A DNA stretch of 64,000 nt from assembly GCF_019720735.1 (NCBI RefSeq), contig NZ_CP081302.1, positions 248,001-312,000 on the forward strand, read 5' to 3'. This DNA is from Mycoplasma sp. Ms02 (GTDB lineage Bacteria; Bacillota_I; Bacilli_A; Mycoplasmatales; Metamycoplasmataceae). Position 1 is the stretch's first letter; the number at the start of each line of letters is the position of its first letter. The translations under genes were made by a program, and so were the position numbers. The notes beneath the pieces are model-generated. The model was not told the origin of the DNA, did no database searches, and worked only from the letters and a program-made list of their open reading frames with translations. Below are positions 31,257 through 43,525 of the stretch, piece by piece.

Positions 31257-32577
31257 CATTTCCTCCATTTTGGATTACCCCTTCAACTCAAAGAGCGTGT
31301 GACAGTAGTTTTTCATCATTGTATAAAAAGCTATCAATCGCCAGGTTAAAAGGTAGGTGATCTTTTTTAGCTAAAGGTATTGAAAGAGAAGGGTTACCCA
31401 CAAGGTTCGCACCTGTTAGAATATAATCCATAAAATCATATGATTTGTTTTTGCTTGAGTCAATATAAGGGGCTACTGCTGCCGAAGCTGGATAAATTAA
31501 AATATCACCTTTTCTTTGAAGTTCCTCAAGGTAATTTTTAATCACTCTTCTTACCTTTTGAGCTTTAATAAAGATTTTTTCTTGATTTTCTGTGTATAAA
31601 TAAAAACTACCAAGAGTTAATCTCCTTTGTACCATTTCACCAAAGTTTTTTGTTCTTGTTTGAGTCATAATGTCAGCTCAATTGTTTGAGTCTTGACGAT
31701 TCCCAAAAGCAATTCCGTTAAGATTTGCTAAATTGGATGACGCTTCTGAATATGAAATGATGTCATAAACAGGTTTGATAGCTCTCAGAATATCTTGATT
31801 AACAGAAACCAGTTCTACTTCAACATTTTTTGATTTTAGTTGATCTAGTAACTTTTCGTATGCGTCTGCAACATAAGGCTCTACAAAGCTTGATAAATTT
31901 AAAGCAACTACTTTTTTAGGCTTTAATTCAGTAATATTTGCAATAGCAACTTCCTTTGAAGTCATATCTTTTGAATCTTTGCCATAAACAACTTGAGAAA
32001 CTAATGCTGCATCGTTGACTGAGTGAGTAAAGTAAGCGTGTGTATCTAAAGAAGAAGCGTAAGCGAATAGACCATAACGTGAAATTGCTCCATAAGAAGG
32101 TTTGAAACCAACAACTCCGTTGTAAGAAGCAGGAAGACGAACACTATCTCCTGTATCACTACCAAGTGAAAAGGCGATGTTTTTGGTAAAAGTTGCAACC
32201 GACCCTGAAGATGAACCACCTACCAACCTTTGAGAATCAAGTGGATTTGTGATTAAACCAAATGCTGAAAAAGTTCCAGTTCCACCTAAGGCGAGTTCAT
32301 CGTGATTAACTTTAGCGATCGGTAATGCACCTGCTTGAACTAGTTTTTCAACGATTGTAGCGTCGTAAGAAGGTTGGAAACCTTCAAGTATTTTACTTGA
32401 AGCAGTTGTAGGGGCGTTTTTTGTAGCAATGTTGTCTTTTATTGTAAAAACGGCGTTTTGTAAAACACCTTTGTTCTCATTTTTGGTTTGAAATAAGTAC
32501 TTTAAGGCGTTATTAGTATCTGCTTGGAGTTCTTTTTGTGCTTCTTGTCAGTTTCCTAATTTTTGCATTTTAAGCAT
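31246..32577 (-). CDS. gatA: Aspartyl/glutamyl-tRNA amidotransferase subunit A
   Basis: A 443-aa amidase that releases ammonia from glutamine for GatB. The catalytic Ser-cisSer-Lys signature is visible: TIKDNIAT (Lys), RLVGGSSSGSVATF and SDTGDSVRLPASYNGVVGFKPSYG. The latter block carries the nucleophile in GDSVRLPA, one residue different from the usual GGSIRQPA. The ATG overlaps the gatC stop (TAATG). Many TGA-Trp codons interrupt it in the standard code. It sits in gatC-gatA-gatB order. Confidence 0.96.
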
Positions 32578-32879
32578 TATTGAACCACCTTCCCAGTAAT
32601 TATGTAATCACCATCACTTTCTTTTGCATTTTCTAAAATTTGCGATTTAGAGACTGATCAAGACATATCTTCTTCATCTTCACGAAGAAAATCGATTTGG
32701 TATGACTCATCTATATGTGTCATTGCTGCTATATTATCAGTATTAATTTTGTCTAATCAAGTTATCTGCTCTTCAATTTTGTGTCAGTCATCTTCCAAAC
32801 CATTTAAAACATCTTGAGTTGGTTCTAACATTAAAGATTTGGCAATTTCTTTAAGTTTGTCTTTTGATATTTCTTTCAT
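32577..32879 (-). CDS. gatC: Aspartyl/glutamyl-tRNA amidotransferase subunit C
   Basis: A 100-aa small subunit that stabilises GatA. Pattern LKEIAKSLMLEPTQDVLNGLEDDWHKIEEQITWLDKINT, followed by HIDESYQIDFLREDE, matches GatC. AGGAGAG precedes the ATG and lies in the region of the stop codon of the pseudouridine synthase gene upstream, so the operon runs on. Two TGA-Trp codons near the centre. Confidence 0.88.
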
Positions 32880-32886
32880 TACTCTC

Positions 32887-33747
32887 CTATCATTTAGGCT
32901 CTGAAACAAATTCAGATTTGTTTAAGTATGCTAATTCATCACGTAATTTGTCGAATTTAACAATGTAAGAATGCAACATTAAACGTTCATGTTTTTTACC
33001 ACCATATTTACGATCGCCTCAAATTGGACAATTAATTGCTGAAAGCGATAAACGAATTTGGTGTTTACGTCCTGTTGTAATTTGTGCAAACTTACGCTTT
33101 TTCTCGATATAAAGAATTGTTTCGAATGGTTTTGACCCTTCGACAAACTTTTTGCTAAATGACATTTTTTTCTTGGCTTCATTTTTGTAGATATAACCCG
33201 AAACCACTTGTTTTTCAACATTGAAATCGCTTTTAAACATATAGATTTTAGTTAGCGTATTTTGGCGTTCTAATTGTTTTTGTGTTTTTAAGTTTTTGGC
33301 ATAAACCACAAGACCACTAACTTCCTTGTCCAATCTTCCAATGTGCGAAGGCACAAAAGAATCGACTTTTTTGAACTTTAAATATTTTAGAACTTGCATA
33401 TCAAGCGAATTGTCTTCTGAGTGCATGGCAATATTGATTGGTTTGTCAACGACTAAAATATTTTCGTCTTCGTAAACATTCTTGAACTTAATTTCAACGC
33501 TCTTAAAATCGAGATCGTTGTTTGTTTGGTGTGCTTCGGTCTTTGAAATTCCATAAACCATAATTTCATCGCCCATGTTAACGATTGTGGTTTTTGATAC
33601 TTTACGATTGTTGTTGATTTTAACGTCGTTTTTACGGAAAATTCGTTCGATTCTTGAAGCTGGAATTGCCTCAAAATAACGAGAAAGAACCTTGAGTAAG
33701 GTTCTGCCGTCGTCATTTTGTGTTGCTTTAAATTTTGAAAATTCCAT
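32887..33747 (-). CDS. RluA-family (RluC/RluD-type) ribosomal RNA pseudouridine synthase
   Basis: A 286-aa enzyme that isomerises uridine to pseudouridine in rRNA. An N-terminal S4-like domain (residues 13-70, RIERIFRKNDVKINNNR) is followed by the catalytic domain with VVDKPINIAMHS and HIGRLDKEVSGLVVYAKN, the latter carrying the catalytic Asp of the H-x-x-x-LD-x-x-x-SG motif. TGRKHQIRLSLSAINCPIWGDRKYG is the C-terminal family motif. The last codons are TGA (Trp) then TAG. Its start overlaps the scpB stop by one base. Confidence 0.92.
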
Positions 33748-34322
33748 TAAAACTCCCTTTGACTTCCGTATAAATCAAAGTCTTCTTGTTCTTGCTCTTG
33801 TGTGTCAATGTAGTTAAAATCTTTCAGTGGTGGTAATTCTGATAGTGATTTGATTTTGAAGTAATCATAAAATAAGTCGGTAACTCCATAAAGCGTTGGA
33901 TTTCCTGGTGTAGAAGCTCTACCAACTTCTTTAATAATACCTTTGATTAATAATGTCTGAATAATATTGTCCGAAGAACGACCACCTCTTATGTTTGTGA
34001 TTTGACCTCTTGTAACTGGCTGTTTGTAAGCAACGATTCCTGCGACCTCTATTGCTGAGTTTGAAAGTCTTTGACGGTTATTCATGTTAACCATTTTGCT
34101 AACATACTCCTTCATACTTTCTCTTGTTGCAAGTTTGTAAACATCGTTAAATTCAACCACTTTTAATCCACGCTCTTCTGCGTTATATTCCTTAATGAAA
34201 TCCATGACAATTTTTTTAGCTTCCATTAAATTACTTAAGTTGAAAATATCTTTCACTTGTTCAAGAGTTAAACCTGCATCTCCTTGAACGTATAACAACG
34301 CTTCTAAAATTTTATTTTTCAT
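33747..34322 (-). CDS. scpB: Segregation and condensation protein B
   Basis: A 191-aa winged-helix subunit of the SMC-ScpAB condensin complex, which organises and segregates the chromosome. Motifs KILEALLYVQGDAGLTLEQV, RLSNSAIEVAGIVAYKQPVTRGQITNIRG and VGRASTPGNPTLYGVTDLFYDYF are diagnostic. I chose the ATG at 34322 over an upstream TTG at 34355; this start lies inside scpA (overlap 11 bases), as in many genomes. Confidence 0.95.
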   Translation of the reverse strand: MKNKILEALLYVQGDAGLTLEQVKDIFNLSNLMEAKKIVMDFIKEYNAEERGLKVVEFNDVYKLATRESMKEYVSKMVNMNNRQRLSNSAIEVAGIVAYKQPVTRGQITNIRGGRSSDNIIQTLLIKGIIKEVGRASTPGNPTLYGVTDLFYDYFKIKSLSELPPLKDFNYIDTQEQEQEDFDLYGSQREF

Positions 34323-35055
34323 ATTCTGGACCTTTTTCAAATCTAAGAAGTCCAAATTGTTCTTCTTGGATAATAATTATTTTTTGTTTTCTAGCTAAGT
34401 CTAAAACGGCGATTAATGTTACAACAAAATGGCTTAAGCTTGGAACGTCAAAAACTTCTTCAAAAGTTGCTTTTTCTTTGTTTTTAAAAATTTCAAGAAC
34501 ACGTGGTTCCATATCTTTTGGTGTTAACTTAAAACTTTGAAAATGTGTCATTCTCAGTTTTTCAGCATAAACACGTTCAAACATTTTACGAAGTGTTGAC
34601 ATTAGTTTTAACATGTTAGAACTACCGTCAAGTTTTGATGATTGCGAGTTATCAATTCAGTACTCGTCTAAATCGCTTTGTTTTTTAATAAAGATGTCAC
34701 CTCTTAACACTTCTTGTTCACGTAGTGTTGAAGACACTTGTTTGAATTGTTGATATTCGATCAAGAGTGCAAGCAACTCATTTTTATCTTCTTCAACTTC
34801 TTCTTTAGCTTTTGGTGTTTCAAGAAGGCTTTTAGCTTTTATTTGTAACAAAGTGGAAGCCATAACTAGATATTCACCTGCGATGTCTATTTCATTTTCT
34901 TGTAAATTCTGAATAATATTTAGGTATTGAGTACAAAGTTCAATTAAATCAATTTCGAGAATGTTGATTTTCTTGTCTTTTACAAGAGTTAATAGAAGAT
35001 CTAAAGGACCATCGAAGTCCTCAAGCTGAATGTCATACTTATTTTGTGATGTCAT
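34312..35055 (-). CDS. scpA: Segregation and condensation protein A
   Basis: A 247-aa kleisin that bridges the SMC heads. The N-terminus has YDIQLEDFDGPLDLLLTLV and INILEIDLIELCTQYL, with AGEYLVMASTLLQIKAKSLL next. The middle is charged and flexible; the C-terminal winged helix has LSHFVVTLIAVLDLARKQKI. One or two TGA-Trp codons. Start adjoins plsC and the end overlaps scpB. Confidence 0.95.
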
Positions 35056-35792
35056 TATAATTTGCTTTCAACAATTTTTTGCACTCTACTTGCTAAGGCA
35101 TCCGTTTCTTGTGTGATTAATTCAGAAGCTTTAATTGGTTTGTGGAAAATAACTTCAACCTCTACACGACCTTTACGTTTTGAGTTAAAAGCTTCTTTTG
35201 AGTTTTTAATTGTTGTCGGAATAACGCTTAAGTAATTTTTTTGGGCTACTTTAAAAGCGCCTGCCTTAAATTCACCTAAAGCATCAGTTTTAACTCTTGT
35301 TCCTTCTGGGAAAACAACACCAAACGTTTTGTTTTCTTTAATATATGCTCCAAATTCATTCATTGTTCTTAAGGCTTCTCTGAAGTTTTGACGGTCGATT
35401 GTAAAAGTGTCTAATAAGGACATAGTATTACGCATCGTTTTTTTCTTTTCAAGTTCTTTTTTGGCAACGAATGTTGCTAATTTATCAAAGTGATCTGGTC
35501 CTTCTTCTTGTTTTTCTAGTGCAGCTAAAATTACAAGTGGATCGATATTTGATTTGTGGTTTGGTGTAATAAGAGCTGGACCATTTTTAGGTAGATTTTC
35601 ATAACCTGTCACTTTTAAATCAACATTATAAATTTTGATTAACTTTTTTGCGTACCTTAATAACATTGTATTTCTTTGTTGTGGTAAATACATGTCTGGG
35701 TTTTTGTGATATTTTCTTGCTGTTGAATTAATTTTCATTACTCTGAACATTCATACAAGACCAAAAATTATTTTTTTGAATTTTATACTCAT
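35055..35792 (-). CDS. plsC: 1-acyl-sn-glycerol-3-phosphate acyltransferase
   Basis: A 245-aa membrane-associated enzyme making phosphatidic acid from lysophosphatidic acid. Conserved PlsC blocks are ALITPNHKSNIDPLVI (H-x-x-x-x-D variant), VVFPEGTRVKTDALGEFKAGAF and VIPTTIKNS. The N-terminus MSIKFKKIIFGLVW is a membrane anchor reached by reading a TGA as Trp; the ATG at 35792 has AAGGAG upstream. It lies between acpS and scpA, each touching or overlapping its neighbours. It works with plsY (50567-51253) in phospholipid synthesis. Confidence 0.93.
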
Positions 35793-35793
35793 T

Positions 35794-36177
35794 TTAAACT
35801 CCTTGTTTATGCACGACAGCGACTAAATATCCATCATCGTGTGTAATTGAAATTGAGAAATTTCTGTACTTCACAGGTTTAATCTCAAAATTAACATCAA
35901 TTTCGTTAAATTGATAATAATTGTTATCACATTTAAAAATAGCTTCTTTTGCAGCTCAATTTTTTGCGATATATCTAATTTTCTGATTCTCATCACCTAG
36001 TTTGTCATAAATCTTTTTTTGATTATCAGTGAGAATCCTGGTGCTCATTAAGATGTGATTCTTTTCGAATCTTGAAATTTTTGTAAAATCTACACCTATC
36101 GCGAAATCTAAATCACTTCTGCTTGGAAGTGAACTTTGGACAACACTTCTAATTCTTTTTCTTTGTTCTCTTGGCAT
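35794..36177 (-). CDS. acpS: Holo-acyl-carrier-protein synthase
   Basis: A phosphopantetheinyl transferase that activates acyl carrier protein. The core is FAIGVDFTKISRFE and NWAAKEAIFKCDNN, with VKYRNFSISITHDDGYLVAVV near the end, all AcpS features. The only in-frame ATG upstream gives 127 aa with about 25 extra residues and a 70-base overlap with the preceding gene. A rare non-ATG start next to FAIGVDF is also possible. GTTTAA ends it just before the plsC start. Confidence 0.85.
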
Positions 36178-36514
36178 ATTTCGTAAACAAATTTGATGGC
36201 TTTAGAATTCATTTCAAGTTCGTGTAACTTTGTAACAACGTTAAAGCTTAAATTTTGCGACCCTTCTTTTAGTTGATAGTTATTATGTAGATTTTTTGAG
36301 ATCTCAAAATTCAGAGCATTTGAATCTGTTATCACTTTTAATTTTTTTTGATCTTTGGAAATCAATAAACGATCGTTTTTTTTAGTTATTACATTATGAA
36401 ATGAAAAATCAAAATAATCTCCAAGATCTAAAATTGAATAGTTTTCGTCGAACTCGTGTTTATCGAAATCTTTTCTTTGGGGATAGTGTATAGTGTATGT
36501 GAAATGCATTTTCA

Positions 36515-36515
<1 letters not shown>
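36108..36515 (-). CDS. DUF1934-like small beta-barrel protein
   Basis: A 135-aa soluble protein. Alternating polar and hydrophobic strands and the segment SFNVVTKLHELEMNSKAIKFVYEIC resemble the YwiB/DUF1934 family of calycin-like barrels; this is a pattern impression. The start ATG overlaps the gltX stop codon (TAATG), and its end overlaps acpS by 70 bases, so it belongs to the gltX operon. The function of the family is unknown. Confidence 0.6.
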
Positions 36516-37915
<1,400 letters not shown>

Positions 37916-37991
37916 AAAAACCTCCTAAAATTAATATTTTATATTATAAACTTTTCAAGGGTTTTTTTGGTGTATAATGTCTTATAAATAT

Positions 37992-38058
37992 CTGTTATAT
38001 AAAATATTTTTCAAAAAATGTATTTTTTATTTTTCAATTAATATAAAATATATAACAG
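37992..38058. repeat. Inverted repeat in the gltX/tRNA-Lys intergenic region
   Basis: CTGTTATAT at 37992-38000 and ATATAACAG at 38050-38058, with AT-rich sequence between. No T-run adjoins it. It may be a regulatory site or chance in a very AT-rich stretch; nothing else is recognised in this 200-base region. Confidence 0.3.
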
Positions 38059-38124
38059 TGATATGGAAATTTTTTTCCGTATTACAAAAGAACATTACAA
38101 AAGTAATATAATATTTTTGTAAGT

Positions 38125-38200
38125 GCATCGTTAGCTCAGCAGGCAGAGCAACTGGCTCTTAACCAGTGGGTCACAGGTTCGAAACCTGTACGGTGTACCA
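38125..38200 (+). tRNA. tRNA-Lys (anticodon CTT)
   Basis: A complete 76-base cloverleaf with encoded CCA. D-arm GCTC...GAGC, anticodon stem ACTGG/CCAGT with loop CTCTTAA, T-arm ACAGG/CCTGT with TTCGAAA. TATAAT-like boxes lie upstream near 38107-38112. Confidence 0.97.
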
Positions 38201-38230
38201 TATCCTTCTTTGTGAGGAGGACTATCGATA

Positions 38231-38262
38231 TAAAAAAATCAGCACCCAGCCTGATTTTTTTT
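38231..38262. terminator. Bidirectional terminator after tRNA-Lys
   Basis: Stem AAAAAATCAG / CTGATTTTTT with loop CACCCAGC; T-runs on both strands. Confidence 0.85.
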
Positions 38263-38279
38263 ATTTTTTTGCTTCCAAA

Positions 38280-38307
38280 AAAAGAAAAAAGCCTGTACAT
38301 AGGCTTT
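38280..38307 (-). terminator. Terminator of secDF
   Basis: Stem AAAGCCT / AGGCTTT with loop GTACAT; on the minus strand it is followed by a T-rich run. The stem overlaps the secDF stop codon. Confidence 0.75.
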
Positions 38308-40900
38308 AAACTGTGTAATCATTAATTCCGACAAAGTATTGTTCTTCAGGTTTGTTAACGTCTCAATAATGATTATTTTTTCTTTTTTGTACACGTTTTT
38401 GTCTGATATTTTCCAGAACTGTTCATAATCATGAACAAATGAAAATTGATGAATATGTACCGATTGCCATACCAAACAGAACGATGATATTGAATGAGAA
38501 ATCTGTTGCGTTTTGGAATGCTAGTAATACTAAAATAGCCATCATTGTAGTTACTGTTGTGTAAATACTTCTTTTGAATGTTTGTGCAACAGCCTTGTTC
38601 GCAACTGCCCTAACTTGTTTTTTGTCAAGAGTAGAACTGGTGTTGTATTCTTGGGTCAAAATCTCTCTAATTCTATCAAAAGTAACGATAGTGTAATTTA
38701 TTGAGAAACCGACGATAGAAAGCATTGCTGCAACAACAATAGAATTTACCTGAATTCTTGTTATTATTATAAACGCCACTACAAGTAAAATATCGTGAAC
38801 TAATCCAAAAATTGCAGCGATAGAGAATGTTCATTTCATTCTTAATAATGTATAAAGAACGATTCCTACGAAACTTATACTTATTGCCATTAACGCATTA
38901 ACAACTAGAGTTGTCGCTTCTTTTGAAGACACAGCATAACTTATAACAGATACATCCGATAATTGTGATGCTACATCAGCTTGAATTACAGAAGTTAATG
39001 CTGAAAGGTCTTGTGTTGTTCTTAGAACTAAAATTCAATTATCAATAGAAAGATCAGATCTTTGAATTGAAATTACTTCGTTAATATTTTGAATACCTCA
39101 TTCAGAACTTTTTTGAACTAAGTAAGAACGAACATTTTCGATATATGTTTGGTCAAGCGAGATGTTGTAATCTTGATTACCTCTTATAAGAATATTGGTT
39201 CCACCCCTGAATTCAATCGATCTGTTAATACCTGATCAAATGCTTCCTTGTGATAATCCAATTATAATAAAAGCAAGTGCTCCAGCAAGTATGATTGCAA
39301 ACGAACCGATCGCAAATCATTTCGCGTGTTTAGTGTAGTTTACTTTTTTATATCAAACATTTTTATTTTGTTTCGCAATGTACTTCTTATGAACACCAAG
39401 TAATCAAAGTCTTTTTTCAAAGTAACCTGTTTGAACAATCATCGTTGATAAGAATCTTGTGAAAACAAGCATTACAAGCAATGTGAATAAGATTGATAAA
39501 ATCAGCGATATACTGAACCCTTTAACACTTTTAGTACCAAAGTAAAATAGAATGAATGCAACAATAATTGTTGTTATGTTAGCATCAATAATTGAAGAAA
39601 TTGAAAGTCTGTTTGAATTTTTGAAAGATTTTTTAAGGCTATCACCTGAATAAATTTCGTTTTTAAGCCTTTCAAAAGTAATAATATTGGCATCAACTGA
39701 AATACCAATACCAATAACAAGAGCAGCAATCGTTGAAGGACTGTACTCACCTCTCAACACTGAGAACATTAGTAGTGTTAAGAAAATATAAAGTGCAATA
39801 GAAATTGTGCTTAGAGCTCCAAGTAGTCCATAGTTTACAATCATAAAGATCGCAATTAAAGCAAAAACCACTACACCAGCTCAAATAGCTGAACTAAAAG
39901 CATTGTCATTTAATGTTGGTGTTACATAAATTGAAGATAAAAGATCTAATTTGTAATCTGTAAGACCGTAATTAATGTTGTTTGCTAATTTAGTAGCTTC
40001 TTGAGTAGTAAAGTTACCACTAATCACAATGTCTTTAGAATTTAAAGGTTGTGTAACAGAAGCAGCACTTATTAAGTATTTTTCTGCGTTGAAACCAGCA
40101 GTTTTGTAAACATTCTGAATTAATTTTGTCGAATTTGTTTCAGAATCAAATTGCACTTCGCTTGGTTTGTTATTTACAAACATAAAATTGTAAAGGTTCT
40201 CACCAGAAGCAATTCAATCATCTCTAAATTCATCAGATTTTGCAATTTTTAGAATTTCATCTAAATCTGATCAAATTAAAACAACATTTTGACCACTAGG
40301 TTTTTTAGATAAATAATCCGTTGCTTTAGTTCATTCTAAAACAGCCGAATTATCCTTTAACGAAATAGCAACAGCGTTTTTGCCATTTTCAGGCTTGTAC
40401 TTCGCAGAACCTTCCTCAAAAGGAGGGATTCACGATTCTACATTTCCTACTTCTAGAGAACCATTTTCTGTAAAAACACCATTATCAAAAAGAGGATTGA
40501 CATTTATGTCAGTCATCGTAATAATAGGTTTGTGTGTTATTGTTCTTTCAAGTTCCACTCTTTGGGCGTCAGAGACAGAACCACTCTTTGTAATTCTGAT
40601 CTTACCATCACCCTCTTGTGAAACTTTCGTTCCGTTTAAATCTGTTCCTCCACTGAGTCTTTGTGTTAATGATTCAGAGACCTTAGTTGTAAGTTCTTGC
40701 GAAGCTTCTTGATTATCTTTTTTAACTTGTACTAAAATCTCAACACCACCACCATATTCGATTGATTTATTTGGGTTTTGAGATATGAAAAAAACACTTC
40801 CAAACGTAATTGCTAAAAATGTTCCAACAATTGTGATTAAACTAATCAAAATACGTTTTCAGTTGTTCATTTCAAATCACTTTTTAATGCGATTTTTCAT
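38306..40900 (-). CDS. secDF: Protein translocase subunit SecDF (fused)
   Basis: An 864-aa fused SecD-SecF membrane protein that uses the ion gradient to drive late steps of Sec export. Each half has one N-terminal helix, an extracellular domain and five helices. SecD part: YGGGVEILVQV, then GIGISVDANIITFERLKNEI. SecF part: EFRGGTNILI, then MLSIVGFSINYTIVTFDRIRE. Many TGA-Trp codons split it. Start: ATG 40900 has a TATCAT box 7 bases upstream (leaderless); an inner ATG at 40870 (MNNWKR) is the alternative. Neither has a clear ribosome site. Confidence 0.93.
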
Positions 40901-40936
40901 ATTCTATATGATACCATTTTTTAACTTTTATTTAAG

Positions 40937-41896
40937 TTAGGATATAGACTGAAAATTCGACAATAAATAGTCAACTCCGTGAGATGTAATTCTTCTGCCT
41001 CTCGATGATTTTTCGATCAAATTGTTACTCAATAAAACAGGTTCTATTTCCTTTAAAATGTTGTCTTTTGATGAAGAAACAATGTTGACAACAGTATCAA
41101 GAGATACCCATTTTTCATTGAAACTTTCTCTTAGTGTTTTTAGAAAATCGATATGCTCGCGATTAAGTCCAAATTTAAAAATTTCAAGATTTTTGAAAAC
41201 TTCTGCAACATTTTTAAGAGAAAGAGTTTGCAACTTTTTAGCAAACATCAAGTCATTGCATCTTTTGAGCAAATGGTTTGCGATTCTAGGTGTTTTGCGC
41301 GAATGCTCTGCAATTAAGGCAGAAACGCCTTCATCTAGTTGCATTTTTAACTTTTTAGCACTATTTACAATGATTTTTTCAATTTCATTATCTTCATATT
41401 GTTTGAATCTTGCTAGGAATCCAAACCGTTCTTTGAAAGGTTTCGAAATTAAGTTTAAATCTGTAGTTGCTCCAATCAAAGTAAAAGGCTTTAGTTTCAT
41501 TCTCATTGTGCGTGCATTATCCTCAACACCTACAATTAAGTCAAAAACGAAATATTCCATTGCCGAATAGAGAGATTCTTGCAATTGTTCATTTAAAGAA
41601 TGAATTTCATCTATAAAAAGAATATCTCCTTCTTCTAAAGACGCCAAAAGAGCGATCAAATCTGATTTCTTTTCAATGTTTGAGCCTTGAGCATAGTGTA
41701 TTTGGGTATTTTGTTCATTGGCAATTACACTAGCAAGAGTCGTTTTTCCAGTACCAGGAGAACTGTAGAATAAAATGTGATCCAGTGGTTTTTTCTGAAC
41801 TTCTGAACTTTCAATCATCCACTTGATGACATTGATTATTTTATTTTGACCAACAAAATTTTTGAACGAATTAGGCTGTAGCTGTTCTTTGTTCAT
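40937..41896 (-). CDS. ruvB: Holliday junction DNA helicase RuvB
   Basis: A 319-aa AAA+ motor that drives branch migration with RuvA. Walker A LFYSSPGTGKTTLA, Walker B ILFIDEIHSL, sensor 1 TLIGATTDLNLISKPFKERFGF (family: GATTRAG-LS-PLRDRFG), and C-terminal winged helix with ISSRGRRITSHGVDYL. The start overlaps ruvA by 26 bases. RecU (60951-61481) is the likely resolvase partner, since no ruvC is seen. Confidence 0.95.
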   Translation of the reverse strand: MNKEQLQPNSFKNFVGQNKIINVIKWMIESSEVQKKPLDHILFYSSPGTGKTTLASVIANEQNTQIHYAQGSNIEKKSDLIALLASLEEGDILFIDEIHSLNEQLQESLYSAMEYFVFDLIVGVEDNARTMRMKLKPFTLIGATTDLNLISKPFKERFGFLARFKQYEDNEIEKIIVNSAKKLKMQLDEGVSALIAEHSRKTPRIANHLLKRCNDLMFAKKLQTLSLKNVAEVFKNLEIFKFGLNREHIDFLKTLRESFNEKWVSLDTVVNIVSSSKDNILKEIEPVLLSNNLIEKSSRGRRITSHGVDYLLSNFQSIS

Positions 41897-42482
41897 GCAT
41901 TTGTTTTGAAATTATTTCAATCGATTTTTCAACAAGTTCTTCTGTAGTTGAACATTTAGGACTTTTTTGCAGTGCTTTTTGAATTTGGTTATCCTTAAAT
42001 CCCATCATTTTCAGAGCTTTTTGAGCTTCTTCTGATTGTTTTGGGTCATTGTGTTCTTTTTCATGATCCTTATTGTTGGATAAGTTCAAAATTTTCTGTC
42101 ATTTGCTTGCTAATTGGAAAATTACAATCTTGATAACTTTTTGAGGAACATAAGGAATTGCATTTAAAAACGCGTAATCTTCTGTTGCAATGGCGTTAGC
42201 AGTTTTTTCTCATCCCACATCAAGCATATTCATTGCTATTTTTGGACCTACTCCATTCATACTTACAAGGTCAACAAAAAGCAATCTTTCTCAATAGTCT
42301 TTAAAACCATAAGTTTGCTTTACAAAATCGCCATTAATTTCGTAAACATAAAGTCTTAATTTTTGTTTTGGTTCAAAACGTTTTGAATCGCACACGGTTA
42401 TGGCGTAACCATCACCTTTAGACTCTAGAATTAAATTGTTACCATATTTATATGTTATTTCACCTATTCTGTATATGATCAT
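41871..42482 (-). CDS. ruvA: Holliday junction DNA helicase subunit RuvA
   Basis: A 203-aa junction-binding subunit. N-terminal OB fold (MIIYRIGEITYKYGNNLILESKGDGYAI), helix-hairpin-helix FVDLVSMNGVGPKIAMNML, and a C-terminal domain EEAQKALKMMGFKDNQIQKAL that contacts RuvB. It precedes and overlaps ruvB. One TGA-Trp after FKDY. RBS is AGAGGT before the ATG. Confidence 0.92.
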
Positions 42483-42641
42483 TTTTACCTCTTTTTCCGT
42501 TTTATATTTGTTAAAAACTTAAAAGTTTCATAAAAGATGGATAAAAAAGGCATAAAATTCACTTTTTTCCACAAAAGTTGGTATGAATATGGAACAAAAA
42601 AGCAGCTTTTTGAAGCTTTGGTAAAATCTAGGTGAGGAATA

Positions 42642-43409
42642 ATGAAATGAAAAACAGAAGGTGTCAAAACTTTTTTGAAAAATTACTTTCAAAAAAATGA
42701 ATTTGACTATAAAGAAGACAGAAAAGGTTTCAATTTATCTCTTAACCACGGTGAATTGTATATTAAACCTATAGATTTTGATTTTCCAGTAGCAGATTTT
42801 GCAATTAATATTATCAAACCAAGGTGTCAAATCGTTTATTCAAAAAGCAATGGACCCGTTATCGATCGATATACTCAAGAATTTATTGACAAAATGATGC
42901 CTAATAGCAAGGAATACGGTGAAAGTGACTTAAAAAATATAAGTTTAAAAGTTACAGAACTTGATTCAGTGAATTACTTGAAAAATAAGTTAAAACACTT
43001 AAAGATAGAATTTTTAGCTTTTGAAACTAAAGGTAATACGCATGTTGTTTCAGTTGATGAGATACCTGATTTTTTTGATGTTTTAGCAGTTTGTAAAAAA
43101 CAAAAAGGTGAATCTAGAAGTCTAAAAACAAAGAATATTACTGATTTAGCCTATTCACTAAATAAAATCGGTCTTGACTTTGAAATCAATGATAAGGTCG
43201 TGCAATTTAACTGCAAAATTAATGATTTAAAAATTGAAGGAAAAAAATACGATTACACAATAAGACTGACTGATCCTGAAAATAACATTTACAAAATTAG
43301 GCAACACACTAAAAACTGTGATTATCAAGTAATGTTTTATTTGAAATTTAAAAAAGGTATTACCTTTGCAGAGCAATTTTTAAGTTCTGAGTTTAAAAAA
43401 ATGAAATAA
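42642..43409 (+). CDS. Conserved-looking hypothetical protein, 255 aa
   Basis: The frame begins MKWKTEGVKTFLKNYF (one TGA-Trp) at an ATG with GTGAGG upstream; this adds 11 codons to the shorter TTG-start version. It is soluble, basic, rich in Lys, Asn and aromatic residues, and has no signal peptide or membrane segment. Two halves of alternating beta pattern are visible. I do not recognise a family. It is a lone gene divergent from ruvAB, with its own terminator, so it is likely real. Confidence 0.75.
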
Positions 43410-43434
43410 AAACTTCCCTCTAGGAAGTTTTTTT
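43409..43434 (+). terminator. Terminator of the 255-aa hypothetical gene
   Basis: Stem AAAACTTCC / GGAAGTTTT with loop CTCTA and T-run. Confidence 0.9.
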
Positions 43435-43451
43435 AGGTCAAGTTAATGATA

Positions 43452-43525
43452 TGGAGCGAGTGAAGGGAATCGAACCCTCACAGTCAGCTTGGAAGGCTGA
43501 AGTTCTACCATTAAACTACACTCGC
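43452..43525 (-). tRNA. tRNA-Gly (anticodon TCC)
   Basis: A 74-base cloverleaf with encoded CCA: acceptor GCGAGTG/CACTCGC, anticodon stem TCAGC/GCTGA with loop CTTCCAA, T-arm GAGGG-TTCGATT-CCCTT. Confidence 0.96.
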